This document shows positions 23,042-34,409 of a DNA stretch of 64,000 nt, one piece after another (the first letter of the stretch is position 1; each line of letters opens with the position of its first letter). The translations under genes and the position numbers were made by a program. The notes beneath the pieces were generated by a model, which worked only from the letters and a program-made list of their open reading frames with translations, was not told where the DNA came from and made no database searches. Source of the stretch: Talpa occidentalis (Eukaryota; Chordata; Mammalia; Eulipotyphla; Talpidae); contig NW_023603184.1 in the NCBI RefSeq assembly GCF_014898055.3, forward strand, positions 30,916,808-30,980,807. The letters run 5' to 3'.

Positions 23042-23799
23042 AAGCTCTCAGTGCATTGGCTCTGCTACGTGAGATAAGTGTTCTTATCCCCATTCAACTG
23101 AGGTCAAACTCATAATGTTAGTAGCGGAGCTCAAACTTGAGGATTGTTCTCTTTTTCATCTGCTGTGTGGATTTCCTGTGGTTTGCTACTTTAGGAAAGT
23201 AATTTTTGTTTCCAGACCTCTGTGGTCTGCTTGGTACAGTGAGGAGCTCCTCCATGTGCCTCTTCTAGTTCTTGCCCTCCATCCTTCTTCCTTCCTTCTC
23301 CGGTTTCCTCTCCAGCTTCTTTTCCTCCCTGCTCAGCTCCACCCTCCCTTGTGAGGGACAGGGAGCCTGGAACCTCCCCTTTCCCCGGGGGACCACCCTG
23401 TTATGTTGGTTCCCTCAGCCAATATAAGGAAACAGAGGAAAAGGAAAGTAGTTCAATTTGTTGACAAATTGAGGAGGGCAGCAGACTCTTGTCTGAAAGA
23501 CCGCGGCCTGCTCTCCGGCAGAGGATAGGAGCATTTTTGCAGAGTTGCAAGGGAGTAAGGGAGGAGGGCAAGTCTCAGCACGTCCACGCTTGCAGCACAA
23601 ACATCTGGAGGTTTTGGTTGACACCGGTTTGCTTTCGCTATCACCTGGTGGTCAGCAATTCAGGTGTTACCTTCCTAGCGATGCTCTTTTGCCTCGGGAT
23701 GTAAGGAAACAAGGTTTGTTAAGCCTAGAAAACAAAGTTTGTTAAGCAAAAGAAATGGGAGAACTTATCTGGCGGGACAGAGTGACAAGTTCTTTGTTG

Positions 23800-23985
23800 C
23801 TGTGTCATCACCACTCTGCATAGTGGGTAAGGGAAGTGACAAGCTCGTTGGGTGTGAGTCCTGACTTTATCAGTTCTTATATGGCCTTCTGAACCCCACT
23901 CTCCTGATCTACAAAGCAAGAATAACATCACAACTCCCTCCAAAGAGTCCTGAGGGTTAGAAGAGATGACTATAGGAAACGCTAT
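23800..23985 (+). repeat. MIR SINE remnant
   Basis: The order 'gtgtgagtcctgactttatcagttcttatatggcc', 'ctgaaccccactctcctgatctacaaagcaagaataac', and 'cctgagggttagaagagatg' follows MIR in sense orientation. Confidence 0.65.
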
Positions 23986-23989
23986 CTAG

Positions 23990-25390
23990 GAGAATCCATG
24001 GCAAGCTCCCTGCAGCCTCCCAGCCTTCTTTCTTCTCCAAAAGTCTCCTTTCTCAGAAGTCTCTGGATTTCCAGTCTCCTTTCCCATAAAGGAAATATCT
24101 TTCTTTCTGGGATTGTTCATAACAAAGTAGTTCGAGGAGTTGCCATTCAAATTGCACTTCCCTGGGGGCCCTGACTGACATTTTCTTTCCCAACTCAGTT
24201 CAGAGAGGCTGAGAGCATTGAGGAAACATCTGGGATTTTCACATGTTGCCCGTGTCTTTTAAAGAGTGGCTCTAAAATGTACTGGAGACTCCAATGCTTA
24301 AAATAGGCCCCTGCAAATTCTCCAATGTCTATAATTGAATAGCGGTTTGGGGGAAAATAGCTTCAATAACGTTGCATTTTAAAATTATAGTATTAATTGC
24401 GCCTGAGAGTTTCCATTTTCATTCAAGGAAGTGGCCTCCTCATAAGTAAAGTGGAGAGGATGCAAAAGAGAAAACAAAAAGGAGTCAATTTTTTCCCAAA
24501 ACAACTGAAGAGCAAGGCACAGTCTGTCTCCAGGCAGAGAATGGGGCCAGCTGGAGTTTCAGAGGGAGGGATATCCTCCCTTTGCCTGGGGCTCATAGGA
24601 AGAGATCCTCTTGCAATCATCTTTATGTTGCAGAGTACTGAGGCCCAGAGAATGGAAGGATCCATTCCTTATATGCCCCCTCTGCCATTTATTCGATAAG
24701 GCTTTCAGCTGAATGATTTTAAATTCTTTTAGCTCAAGTGACTCCCATTTTACAGATGAGGACAGTGAACCCAGAAAAGTGGGTCCCAGCAACCTGTGAC
24801 CTCTGTAAACTTGAGCTTGTGTTTGGGAAGCCTAAGGAGGCCTGGGCTCAAATCCCTACCCGTTGGCCATTGCACAGGCATCCAGGTCACTCTGGAAAAA
24901 TGGCCAGAGGCCTCCAGAGAGCCACTTGCACTCGCCACCTACTGCTAGCACTTCGGACCTCCCATTTTCCCCACTTGCCTACAACACATCCACAGATATC
25001 TGGCTAACTCTCTAGACTACCGTCACACATCTGGCTACCAGATGTGCACAGCATTGTATCCAGCTGTGCTTTTGCCAGCTGTAGGAAGTACCATATGCTG
25101 ATTTCTACCCATTAGACATCTGGAGAACAAGGCCCACAAGAGAAGAAGCTCCTATCATAGCGCTAAGACAAAGTGTCTGCCTCAGTAACTGTACCCTCCA
25201 AGCTCACGATGAGCCTGGCAAAGCTGGGAACTGATTTCTAACCAAAAAATTCAAGAAATATTTATTGACTTCTTGCTCAGTGAGATGCACCACGTAAGTG
25301 CTACAGGCTAGTGAAAATAAGACAGAAAGTGATCCCCTTTGGAAAAAAAGGGAAATCTGTGTTCACCAAAGCAGCCTGGATGATCCTTCA
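23990..25390. other. Unique DNA, no gene seen
   Basis: No supported gene or RNA. A short MIR-like scrap ('cccattttacagatgaggacagtgaaccc') is visible near 24746-24775. Other frames are chance-like. Confidence 0.4.
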
Positions 25391-25399
25391 GAAAAGTCA

Positions 25400-25690
25400 A
25401 TCAGATGACACATTTGTTCACTCAAAGTAAAAGCCACAATCTTTACCATGGCCTACATCAACTTACCTTCTACTCTCCTCACCTCAATGCAGAATACTCT
25501 TCTTCTGTCCAATCTACTTAACTACACAGGCCTCTTTCCATTTTTAGAACACACTACATGGGAGTCTACCTCAGGGCCTTTGCACTTGCTACTTTTTCTC
25601 TAGTGTCAGGTACACAGCAGGACTCTAAGTTCTTACTGCCTTTCCTTTCCCTTTCCTTCCTTTTCCTTCTTACCCCCACCAAATATTGAC
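25400..25690 (+). repeat. Probable L2 remnant followed by a pyrimidine tract
   Basis: Phrases such as 'cctctttccatttttagaacacactacatgggagtctacctcagggcctttgcacttgct' follow the L2 3' region ('ctcagggcctttgcac'). From about 25639 to 25672 the plus strand is pure C/T. The L2 call is moderate at best. Confidence 0.45.
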
Positions 25691-26889
25691 ATTTTGGGGA
25701 ACTATTCACTACAAGTGATCAATGAAGAAATGAAGTGGGTGACAGCTTAATTCCTTTCCTGCTTAATCTTTTCCCCAATGCTATTCCTTGTGCCCACATT
25801 CAGTGTCAGCCTCAGATCCAGCATTTGAGTTAGAAACAGGCTAGCAAGGACTAGCCTGACATTTCTACCAGCACCGATGACTGGGTCTTCATCCCTATCC
25901 CTGAAGGAGTGAGCTGGGCCACTTTCCAGACACATCCCAGGCAACAGGCCTGCTCTGTGACACTGTCAAGAATCAAGGAGCCTCAGAGAAGTCACAGACA
26001 TAAACAAGATAAAGCCTATGACCTTCCAGAGAACTTGGCCTATGGTCCAGAGAACTGTCAGTGGCCCAGCCTTTGTCCTGATAACAGAGGGCAAAAACAT
26101 TCCAGGAAATGTATTTGTCTCTGAGTCCAAAGGAGAGCAAAGACTGAGCATCCTTGAGATGCTAGGGGAGGAGGGATGATGCCTCTGGAAGACTCTCTCC
26201 AGGGCACAGAGCCAGCCCCCTGCCCTTACTGTCTCTGTAGCCCAGACATGGGTCAAGGAATTCAATCAAATTTGGCAAACACTCACCTAGAACCCCCTTT
26301 CTGGCACAGCCCCCTGGGGCAGAGGCCTGGAACAGATGGGAGAGTTGAGATTCCAGGGGCTCCAAGGCCTCACAAAGGCTGAACAAGACAGGGGAGTCAA
26401 TAACCCAGGTAGAAATCAAGAGGGGATTAAGACAGGCTTGGGGCTCTGAGGAAGGAGGAGTGGTTCTGCTGGGAGTCCAGGATATTTCAGTGAACCTTGT
26501 GAAGGTCTGGTGTAATTCTCACGGGTGTAGCAGGCAGGGGAAAGCACTCCCAGCTGGAGAGATAGGCGTGCTTGAGAGTGAGAAGGAAGACAGCTGCAGA
26601 TGTGTGCAGGTTCACATGAAGGTGTCTGAAGAGCTCTAGTTGGGGATATAGTTGGACATGTTAGACATCTGGGACAAGGAGAGAAATGCCTCAGAAAATA
26701 AAATGGCCAACTATACCCAGGACCCCAGGAAATACTTACTGGAGTTGATAAAGCCCGGGGAGAGCCAAGAAAACCCACGGGGGAGAAAGACAGTCCCACA
26801 CCCAACCTGCAGGCAGGCAGTAAAGGCAGGAGAGAGAAAGAATCACTAAAACAACCGCCACCCCCAATGCTGTCCCCCTTCCAAGGGAA

Positions 26890-27211
26890 GGGTGTTGCTG
26901 GTTGACAACACGGCAACTGTGGCCTAACACTGTCTCCTACCCCAACCTTCTACCCAGACTTTATAACCCAACATCCCTTGAGCATGCCTGCACACTACAC
27001 CCCAGGAAGGAACATGCCATTTAAGACATGGTCCCCTCATAGTTTTCTTCCAAAGACTCTGCCCACCCGGAGACCTTTCCCTGAATGTCCTTTTATTCTG
27101 TCTCTAAATACACTTGGCTTTTGCTTCTGCTAAAGACATGGCTGTGAATTCTTCTCACTCCATAGTCAAGGACCGAGGAATCCCAGGGTCCAGGAACCTT
27201 AAAACCCAACA
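26890..27211 (+). mobile_element. LTR-like remnant
   Basis: The piece has a TATA-like TTTATAA (about 26959), a U5-like run with 'cttttgcttctgc' and 'ctgtgaattcttctcactccatag', and ends AAACCCAACA. This fits the 3' part of an endogenous retroviral LTR. I find no clear left end or target duplication, and an A/T-poor frame of 166 codons overlaps its left neighbour without recognisable product. Family unknown. Confidence 0.4.
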
Positions 27212-27689
27212 ATGGAAGGGCAGATCCAGGCTGGAAGAGGAGGGGCTTTGACCCCTGGGAGAGAGTTTGGATTGTGCCCTGGAGGCGGCTGGAGCAAGGG
27301 CTGGCTCTGCAGCAGCAGTAATGCGATCAGCTTTGTTTTACATGGTGGAAGAGGCTGGAGGGGCACAGAAAGCGGTGGGCTGTGCTAGTCCAAGAAAGAG
27401 ATGGCAAGGCCTGGAACTGGCAGTAGTCACAGGGTGGCTGAGAAAAGTTATTGATTTTCTCTTTCTCCTAAGACAGTCAGTAGCAGACATGGGGCCATCC
27501 AAGTATGTGTTGAATGCTTTGGAAATGGTTTGAGAAGTAGTGCCTAGGGAGGTGTACGTCTGTCTCCACACAGGTCAGGCAAAAGTTACCCAGAAACCTT
27601 GGACCCCTGCCAGGTAAGGGCCTAGCTCTCCAGATGCCCCCCAGCCACCTGTGGATCCTTCTAAAACATGCATATAAACTTGTCTTCAT

Positions 27690-27970
27690 CCTCCTTAAAA
27701 CCTTTAAGACCCATGTCACTGTCAGAATAAAGCCTAAGCTCTCTAGCTTGGCATTTAAAACTTGGTGAAGCCTGCCTTACTCCTGTACTCCATTCCCACA
27801 CCCACCTGCCTCAGTGGTTCTAAACTTGTCTTTCCAATCACCTGGGGATCTTTGAGAAATCCCAGAGCTCAGGTCAATACCCTAGATCAACTGAATAACC
27901 ATCTACACCATCCGTCAGAACCTCAGGGGACCCCGAGAAGAGTGTGAACCTACATCCAGGGCCTAAACCC
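27690..27970 (+). repeat. L2 tail piece followed by MER5A-like DNA transposon remnant
   Basis: Positions 27690-27810 ('aaaacctttaagacccatgtcactgtcagaataaagcctaagctc') follow L2. Positions 27815-27970 ('cagtggttctaaacttgtctttccaatcacctggggatcttt') follow the hAT-type MER5A. Both are ancient and non-functional. Confidence 0.55.
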
Positions 27971-27999
27971 TAAGTTTCAGTCCTGCCAAATGTGTGAGC

Positions 28000-28660
28000 C
28001 AGTTGTTTCCATCACACATTTCAAAATCACAGTAGTTTACAGATTCACCTTTATGAATCCATTCACGTATGCAGACCCACTACAATTTTTCTGATAAATG
28101 CTGATGGCAAATCTGCTTCAGAATTCTGGTTGGCATTCAGTAGTTCCAAGGGCTCTCATCTCTCTGGGGATTGCAGCTTCCCTGGGTCAAAGCATGAAGG
28201 GAATGTAGTGCTCTTGAGATCCTGGCTTTTAGATGGCATCCCTTTATTTGCACTCACATCCCATTGTCAAAAGAGGTGACATGGTCAAGGCCTTTATCCA
28301 TGGGGCAGGAAATAGACTCTGCCCACTGTCCCACTCTGCAAGTCACCTGGCAGGAAGGAGTGAGGAATTGAGAATAATCTGGCTGCTCTCCCACAGATGA
28401 TCTTGTGACTTGGCACAGGTCAGTTCTGCGGACTTGTATCCTTATCTGGAGAATGGAAGAGTTGCCTTGATGATCCAGGAATAGCCACTGCCCATCCCAG
28501 CTTTGCTTATCCACACAGGCATTTGCACACGTGGGCCACTATCTGCTTGTGTCCACACAGTACATTTTAAGCATGACTATTGTCATTCTTAAATTTAAAA
28601 ACTATTGTTTTAAATACACTGTGATTTCCAAAATGCTTCTACCGACCCACAGGTCCTATA
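28000..28660. other. Unique DNA, no gene seen
   Basis: Nothing is supported. Chance frames only. Confidence 0.4.
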
Positions 28661-28670
28661 GACATCTGTA

Positions 28671-28671
28671 G

Positions 28672-28700
<29 letters not shown>
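28671..28700. repeat. (AC)n microsatellite
   Basis: About 15 uninterrupted AC units, likely length-variable. A broader CA-rich, imperfect region continues to about 28910. Confidence 0.95.
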
Positions 28701-28704
<4 letters not shown>

Positions 28705-29430
28705 TAAACAGTCCAACCATAACACCAATGATTCAAACATGATTTCACATGGACATATGATACATGAAAATGCACATAGATACACACTGAACACTTGTGT
28801 GCACTCAAACACAGGCATATATAGTCTCAGACATGTTTATTTACAAATACACCTACCCCACGGTCCTTCACCTTCACTCACTCACACACACTTTCTCTAC
28901 TTCCATGTGCACAGCTGTTTAATCAGAATCAAGGCCTGCTAATGAGATTGTTGCCTGGCCCCCTGGGAGCTGCATTAACTCTTTGCTGCCTGCATTGAGG
29001 CTGAGTGTACCAAGTATCCTACATCGACAGACTCCAGGGAGCCAAGGGGAAGAGAGGAGACAAGCAGAGACTCTCTGTGGGACTGGGACCAGCCGGGAGA
29101 GACAAGGCTAGGGGGAGTGTGCAAGAGACAGAAGCCACAGAGTTTCAGACCCTCTCACTTAATAGTTTCTTCTCCAATTCCTCCCGTCCTTATGTCCACA
29201 GAGCTCATAAATAAGCTAACCAAAAACTTATCATCCACATCAGAGCAGTTCTGGGAATGAAAGAGACATTATTCACAAATGCACTCAACAAGAGAATCAG
29301 CTGAAGTGATGACAGGTAAACAGGGGTATGTGGTCCCCTACTCAGAAGAGAGGGACTCTCACATGATTATTACCCTGAGCTTGTGTTTCAGCCAACTCAA
29401 GGACAGTTCAAGGTGAAATGAACTTTAAGG
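28701..29430. other. Unique DNA, no gene seen
   Basis: The 80-codon frame at 28700-28942 lies in CA-rich DNA and is rich in His and Thr for that reason. No other feature is supported. Confidence 0.4.
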
Positions 29431-29525
29431 CACATGTACTCATTTTGCAGTAGCAGGTCAGATTCTTCAGAAAGAAACTAGGACTTGCCTAAGGTCACAC
29501 AGCAAGAAGGTAACAAAGTAGGGTG

Positions 29526-30220
29526 GAGAGATAGTTTTTTATTTTTTTATTTTTTTTTTTTTCCCTGTTTCAATATTTTATTTAATTAATTTGGTGTTCG
29601 GTTATAGCTCAACCTCCAAAGTCCTAGTCTAGACTGAACCAAAATTCCACAATTGATTTCATTTATAGGCTTAAGAAAACCGTTAACACAAACTGAATGA
29701 AAATCCCTATATTATTTTTTATTTTTATTTTTTTTTTTTATTTTTTTTTTATGTCCAGTTTCTTACTGCTGCATTTTATTGTTGTTGAAATAAATACTGG
29801 CTACTGAAGTCTTATGAAAGTATTTAAGTAGCCACATAAATCTGGCTATGACTATGTAATCCATCTCTTTTTTTTTTTTTTTTTTATAAATTTTATTGTT
29901 ATATTCCCCATACAATTGCAGCCCCCCCATTCTGACCCCAATCCCTCCCCTCCCGCCCCCGCCCCCCTAAAAGTGTCTCTGGTTCATAGTTTTTTGTTGA
30001 TTTTGATTTTCACTTTCTTATAGTTATTCATTTTCCTGGTCCCTTATTTAAGTTTTCTAGATTCCTGCTATGAGTGAGACCATCCGGTATTTTTCTTTTT
30101 CTTTTTGGCTTATTTCGCTGAGCATGATCCCTTCCAGTGCCATCCATGTTGCTGCAAATTGCATGTGTTTATCTTTTTTGAATGCTGAGTAATATTCCAT
30201 GGTATGAGAGATAGTTTTTT
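29526..30220 (-). mobile_element. Compound L1 insertion with two appended polyadenylated segments
   Basis: One pair of 15-bp direct repeats, GAGAGATAGTTTTTT, flanks the block at 29526-29540 and 30206-30220. Read on the minus strand it holds, in order: (1) a 5'-truncated L1 end, 30205 to about 29886, with the last ORF2 codons, a 3' UTR, AATAAA and a poly-A tail; (2) a non-L1 segment, about 29867-29751, with AATAAA near its end and an A-rich tail; (3) a second non-L1 segment, about 29716-29563, with AATAAA about 14 bases before its A-rich tail. The target TTTTTT/AA fits L1 endonuclease. The simplest reading is an L1 carrying two serial 3' transductions. Nested insertions into A-tails are the alternative. 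Confidence 0.75.
29886..30205 (-). mobile_element. L1 part of the compound insertion
   Basis: The minus strand gives the final residues of ORF2 and the 3' UTR, matching the L1s at 15961-16363 and 42574-44168 (plus-strand text 'cctgctatgagtgagaccatccggtattttt'). Compared with those two, its extreme 3' end is shorter: a stretch present in both before the shared 'atattccccatacaatt' is absent. Its own AATAAA lies about 10 bases before the A-tail. Confidence 0.85.
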
Positions 30221-30229
30221 AATTTCTGA

Positions 30230-30870
30230 GACTGGCGGTCTTCCTGGTCCTCGGTCCAGCTCCTGGGAAGCGGGCCTGGAGACAATCAATTCAGTGTGCA
30301 AGTGATTACAAAGGAAGAGAGCAGGAGGGGATGGGGCCAATCTCAGCGATCCTGTGGGGAGCTCTGGACCTGCGAGGACCCTTCAAAACCGTCCCCAGTT
30401 AGGATAAGGGGGCCGAGGTGCTGTGCTTCCAATGGGAAAGTGTGACCTTGAGTGAGGTCACATTTTTATTATGAGGTTACATTACTATTTTCTGCAGCTG
30501 AGAATAATCCCCAGCGATGGACCCAGCTGTGAGCAGAGCTGCATCCACTGGGGAGTGAGTGTGTTGGTCCTGACGAGGGAGTGGGGTCAGGGCCACTCCG
30601 GAGTCTACTGCACCCTGCAGCCTGGAGGTCCCTGGGTAGCAGCTGGGATGTGGCATCCATTTCAGTGTGCCCACAGAGGTTGTTGGAATGAAGTGGCTGG
30701 CGCGGGACTGCTTGGCCAAGGAAGGGAGGGGAGGAAGAACTGTTCCTGTTTGTAGGGTAAAGAAAATGTCAGGCTTTTCTGCCCTCCCGCCATCAGGATA
30801 GATGATGGATCCTTGCGGTCCTGAACGCATGCCTGAAGGCGGGCACCTGGAGTAGGGTGTGGGCATAGGT
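30230..30870. other. Unique DNA, no gene seen
   Basis: No supported gene. Frames of 94-135 codons on both strands around 30470-31070 show no recognisable domain. Confidence 0.4.
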
Positions 30871-31150
30871 AGATGGGATTCACCTGGGCTAAGACTGAGC
30901 TTTTAAGGGCGGCGTCACGGGAACGCCAGCAGCAGCAGAAGCTGAAAGGGAAGATGAGAGAGAAGCAGAGAAGCAGAAGCAGAGAACGCCAGAGAGCCCA
31001 GATAGAGTGAGGCTGCCAGCCTCCCGGCCCCCCAGCACCCCTGCCTGCCATATGCCTGGTGAACCCCAATAAAAGACCTGCAAAAACCCACTGAGGACTC
31101 TGACTCCTCCTTTACCCGGTCTGCATGGGATCAGAAAACCTGCACCGTGC
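30870..31150 (+). mobile_element. Possible LTR 3' part
   Basis: A polypurine-rich stretch (about 30915-31015) leads to CCCAATAAAAGACC (about 31066), a polyadenylation signal in LTR-like context, then a U5-like 'ctgaggactctgactcctcctttacc'. No left boundary, TATA box or target duplication was found. Low confidence. Confidence 0.3.
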
Positions 31151-31159
31151 CCATTCCTG

Positions 31160-32520
31160 ACCTTACACTGCTGCAGTCCAAGTTTCCTTTCAGGCTGCAC
31201 ACGACCATCTCTGCTGCTGCATTTTTCACTCAACAGAACAGTGTTGCTTATTCTCTTTCCCTCTCAATCTCTCTAACTCAGCATGATGAGGGAAAACGAG
31301 AGTACAGGAGGCCGTTGCTCTGGGGTGAGCCAATTGGGCTTCTAGGATGAAAGAGTGCCTGGGCCTGTCTTCTGGTGGAAAGGGTGCTCCTGCGATACCC
31401 ATGGGTGAAGGGGGGCTGCAGGAGAGCTTAAAGGGGCACCCGGGAAACTGGCTAAGAGGAACTCCATCCAAATCCATTATAAAGCCAAAGATATAACTCA
31501 AAATGAGAAATTTTTTAGTCCTTACAAGTGAAGGCAAGACACCTCTGCACAAGTTTTGGGGTCCAATAATCCTGAGTTCTGATCACAGCTGTGATGCCTG
31601 CCTACAAGGGGTCTTCGACATGCTTCCAAGTCCTCTATGGAGACAATTACATGTGGTGACCTTGACCCAGCCTGGAGCGGGTGAAAGAATGCAGAGTCCA
31701 GCCCCTGCCAGCACGCAGTTTACATGCCTTTCTGGGCCCCACCACAAGCCCGCCCAGTGCCGCCCACAGTCGCCCCAGGCTGCAGATGAGCAGGCTTGCC
31801 CAGCACCCAGAACTGAACTCAGCGGCGACTGTGTGGTCACAAAGTCCTTACTCTCTCCAGCGTCCCATTCTCTAGCGATTACGCCTGACACAAGGCAGCA
31901 CCTGACTCCATTAGGGCTGGAGCAAAAAATCTGACTGATAATAGGACGTGGTATTTTATTGTTTCCATCATACTGCAGTCATTAAGAAGAATGAAGTCCT
32001 CCTTAAAAGTCTAAGAACTTCAGTGCCAAAAAAATGACTCCATAGTTTTTTTCATACACACACACACGCACACGCACACGCACACACACTCATGGCCTGA
32101 GTTTGCTCCTGAGGAACCTGAAGAATTGCTTTTGACTAAGGAGGGCTAATGACACAGGATTTTTCTGTGTAGCTGATCAAATGGGTTGTCAAGTTTGGGG
32201 CTGAGGGTCCTCTAACTTTCCCAATTGTCAGTGAAATGCTGGTCGAGCTGATGGTGAGAGTTACTTAGAGGTTGACTAAAATTGTAGTTCTTCAATGTGG
32301 ATGGCTGTCTCACCTATGCCACCCTTTCAATACAGAGTCCACAGTGTGCTGGGAAAGACACACAAAAACAGGAAATTACAACATGTTTGAAAAATTATAA
32401 CATGGAGTGGAAGAAGCAAATAAGAAGTCCCCAGATCACTTGAAAGTGGTGCTAGCTCTGTTTTGGAGACTCAAGGAAGCTTTACTGAAGGAAGCTATGA
32501 ACTAATCTGTTTTTTGAAGA
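31160..32520. other. Unique DNA with an imperfect CA repeat
   Basis: No gene is supported. A CA/CACG repeat lies at 32054-32090. Frames such as 31503-31934 (143 codons) have no recognisable features. Confidence 0.45.
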
Positions 32521-32529
32521 ATGCATAGG

Positions 32530-32640
32530 AATTTTAAAGGAGTTAATGATTTGCTCAAAATCCCACAGTTGACCAGCAGCAATGCAGGATTTGAACTCAG
32601 CTCTTCTGGCTTCAAAGTCAGAAGACCCCGCCTTGGTGGG
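32530..32640 (-). repeat. Antisense MIR remnant
   Basis: The plus strand has 'gagttaatgatttgctcaaaatcccacagttgaccagcagcaatgcaggatttgaactcagctcttctggc', the reverse complement of MIR from core to tRNA-like end. It is one of the clearest MIR copies here. Confidence 0.75.
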
Positions 32641-32993
32641 GTCAGTTAGGAGCAGGAGCATTCTGGAAGAAGACTGCTTTCCTTCCCGTAGTCACTTGCT
32701 CATTTTCTCTGATACCTTCTCTGCGCTCACCTTGTCAAAGTATGCCCCACGTTCTCCCTCCTCTGCCTCTAGCATCAGCCAACAAGACCCCAAGCCCAGT
32801 GAGGACAGAAAATACCATTTAAAGACTGAAAACCCAGGTAGAAGATTTTCTCCTTTTGTGAAGGGCTCAGACTTCAGGCCCCGGTCAGCAGTGCGGACCT
32901 TAGCTCCTCTTTGTTCTTGTGTCTGGGTCAGGGGAGAAAGTGGGGGCTGGGGAGGTAGGAGCAGGGCTTTTCTTGTTAAGAAGAGTAGGAGAA

Positions 32994-33257
32994 GGGGCCT
33001 CCCTGGTGGCACAAGGGGTTAAGACCCAATCTATGGAGCTATCCATAGCCACTGCAGCACGAGTTCGAACCCCGGCCAGGAATCTACCCACATGGCGCAG
33101 TAGACCTCTCCTGACTTGCCCGCTGCTCCCCTCAGCCCCGCTGCTCCCCTCAGCAGTGTATTTCAGTCAATCTTCCTGTTATATTCCCCACTCTGTCTCT
33201 GGTGAATCCTCTCACCATCCCTCCCCTGCGCTTCTGACCTATACCCCAGTTCTTGTA

Positions 33258-33292
<35 letters not shown>

Positions 33293-33297
33293 AAAGA
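32994..33297 (+). mobile_element. tRNA-derived SINE, type A, with long (TAAA)n tail
   Basis: It begins GGGGCCTCCCTGGTGGCAC and has B-box GTTCGAACC. Within the body CGCTGCTCCCCTCAG occurs twice in a row (about 33119-33153), a local duplication. The tail is about nine TAAA units (33257-33293), unusually long. I see no convincing target duplication. Confidence 0.9.
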
Positions 33298-33394
33298 AGG
33301 GCAGGAGGAAAGGAACATGAGGGAAGACACAAACATACTTTGAGATGCAAAATGTCTTTGTACTCACCAAGAAAAGTCTCCAACTTTGTTTTCA

Positions 33395-33860
33395 ATACTT
33401 GCTGTGTGTTTTTGGACAACCCATTTTACCTCTCTGTGCCAAAGGGCTTTCCCTGGTGGTGCAAGGGGTAAAGCACAGCACTGTGAAGCTATCTGCAGCC
33501 ACTGAAGCACAATTTCGATCCCCGGCCAGCCAGGGAGAAACCCACATGGCACAGCAGCGCAGACCTCTCCTGTCTCGCCCACTGCTCCCCTCAGCAGTGT
33601 GTTTCAGTCAGTCTGCCTGTTCTGCTCCCCACTCTGTCTCTGGTGAGTCCTTTCACCTGCTCCTCCCCGCACCTCTGGCCTGTACCCCAGCTCTTATATG
33701 CATAAATAAATCTTAAAAAAAAACAAAGGGTTTTTCACCTGAAAATTGGAGATAAGAATACCTGGTAACTACTTTGACAGTTGTGAGGAACACATTACAT
33801 AATGCATATTTAGCTCCGCCTGGTGTGTGGGAAAAACTCAATCAACGGGAGCCTTTACCA
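33395..33860 (+). repeat. MIR remnant split by a SINE
   Basis: The MIR begins at about 33395 ('tgctgtgtgtttttggacaacccattttacctctctgtgcc') and resumes after the SINE at about 33727 ('gggtttttcacctgaaaattggagataag...'), running to about 33860. Joining the two halves restores the normal MIR order, so the SINE inserted into an older MIR. Confidence 0.7.
33444..33723 (+). mobile_element. tRNA-derived SINE, type A, inside a MIR
   Basis: It begins GGGCTTTCCCTGGTGGTGC with B-box TTTCGATCC and ends CATAAATAAATCTTAAAAAA. The short repeat CAAAGGG (or CCAAAGGG) lies at both ends. It sits only about 150 bp downstream of the previous SINE, in the same orientation. Confidence 0.88.
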
Positions 33861-34214
33861 CGTCACTGTGACAGTTGTCCTTGTTGATGGTACTATCGCC
33901 ATTGTCATTAAAAGGTGCACAGCAATACAGGTATGTCTCCTATGCTTCTCCTTTTCCTGCAACTAGTCATTAATATTCCGAAGACTAAGTCAGGAGAGAG
34001 TAGCAACACACCAGGATTAAAACTAATCAAGTTTCCACCAGTCCAAATGAACTTTTCTCACTGATTCTCAGATCTTCGCCCTCTTGCCACTGGGTGCATT
34101 TTCCCCACATAATGAAGTTTGGGCTGCCCCGGCTGGCCACCGCCAGCTTCTGTGCGGACCCCGGGTGTGACCTCCACACAGTCACAGCTGCTCCCGGCCC
34201 TGCGCTGTGAGCCC

Positions 34215-34400
34215 CCCTTTTCTGTCTGCTTTCTCATCAGGGGCGATGCGACCCCAGCAGATTAACATGATGTCCTTGTAATTCTGCATCCCAGACACAT
34301 GCCATTTCCCTTCAACACATTTGGAAGGAGGGCAAGTTTGACTTTGTAAGGACCGTCACTTATTTTGAACTGGAAGAAAATAATTTATTTGGTCAAAAGT
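34215..34400. promoter_or_regulatory. Possible conserved non-coding element
   Basis: Repeat-free block with 'cagattaacatgatgtccttgtaattctgcatccc' and 'aaaataatttatttggtc', of the AT-rich, low-drift look typical of conserved non-coding DNA. Weak, based only on texture. Confidence 0.15.
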
Positions 34401-34409
34401 TATGTTTTT

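Noticed and set aside
26416..26916. 166-codon open frame on the minus strand, the longest outside L1
   Set aside because: The product is rich in Pro, Ser, Leu and Cys, has no domain I know, overlaps a region next to LTR-like sequence and has no splice or conservation support. Frames this long occur by chance in GC-richer DNA.
32582..33022. 146-codon open frame on the plus strand
   Set aside because: It begins in a MIR remnant and runs into the head of a SINE, so the frame is a chance product of repeats.
33250..33295. Regular short repeats resembling an array
   Set aside because: This is the (TAAA)n tail of a SINE. No spaced direct repeats of CRISPR type exist in the window.
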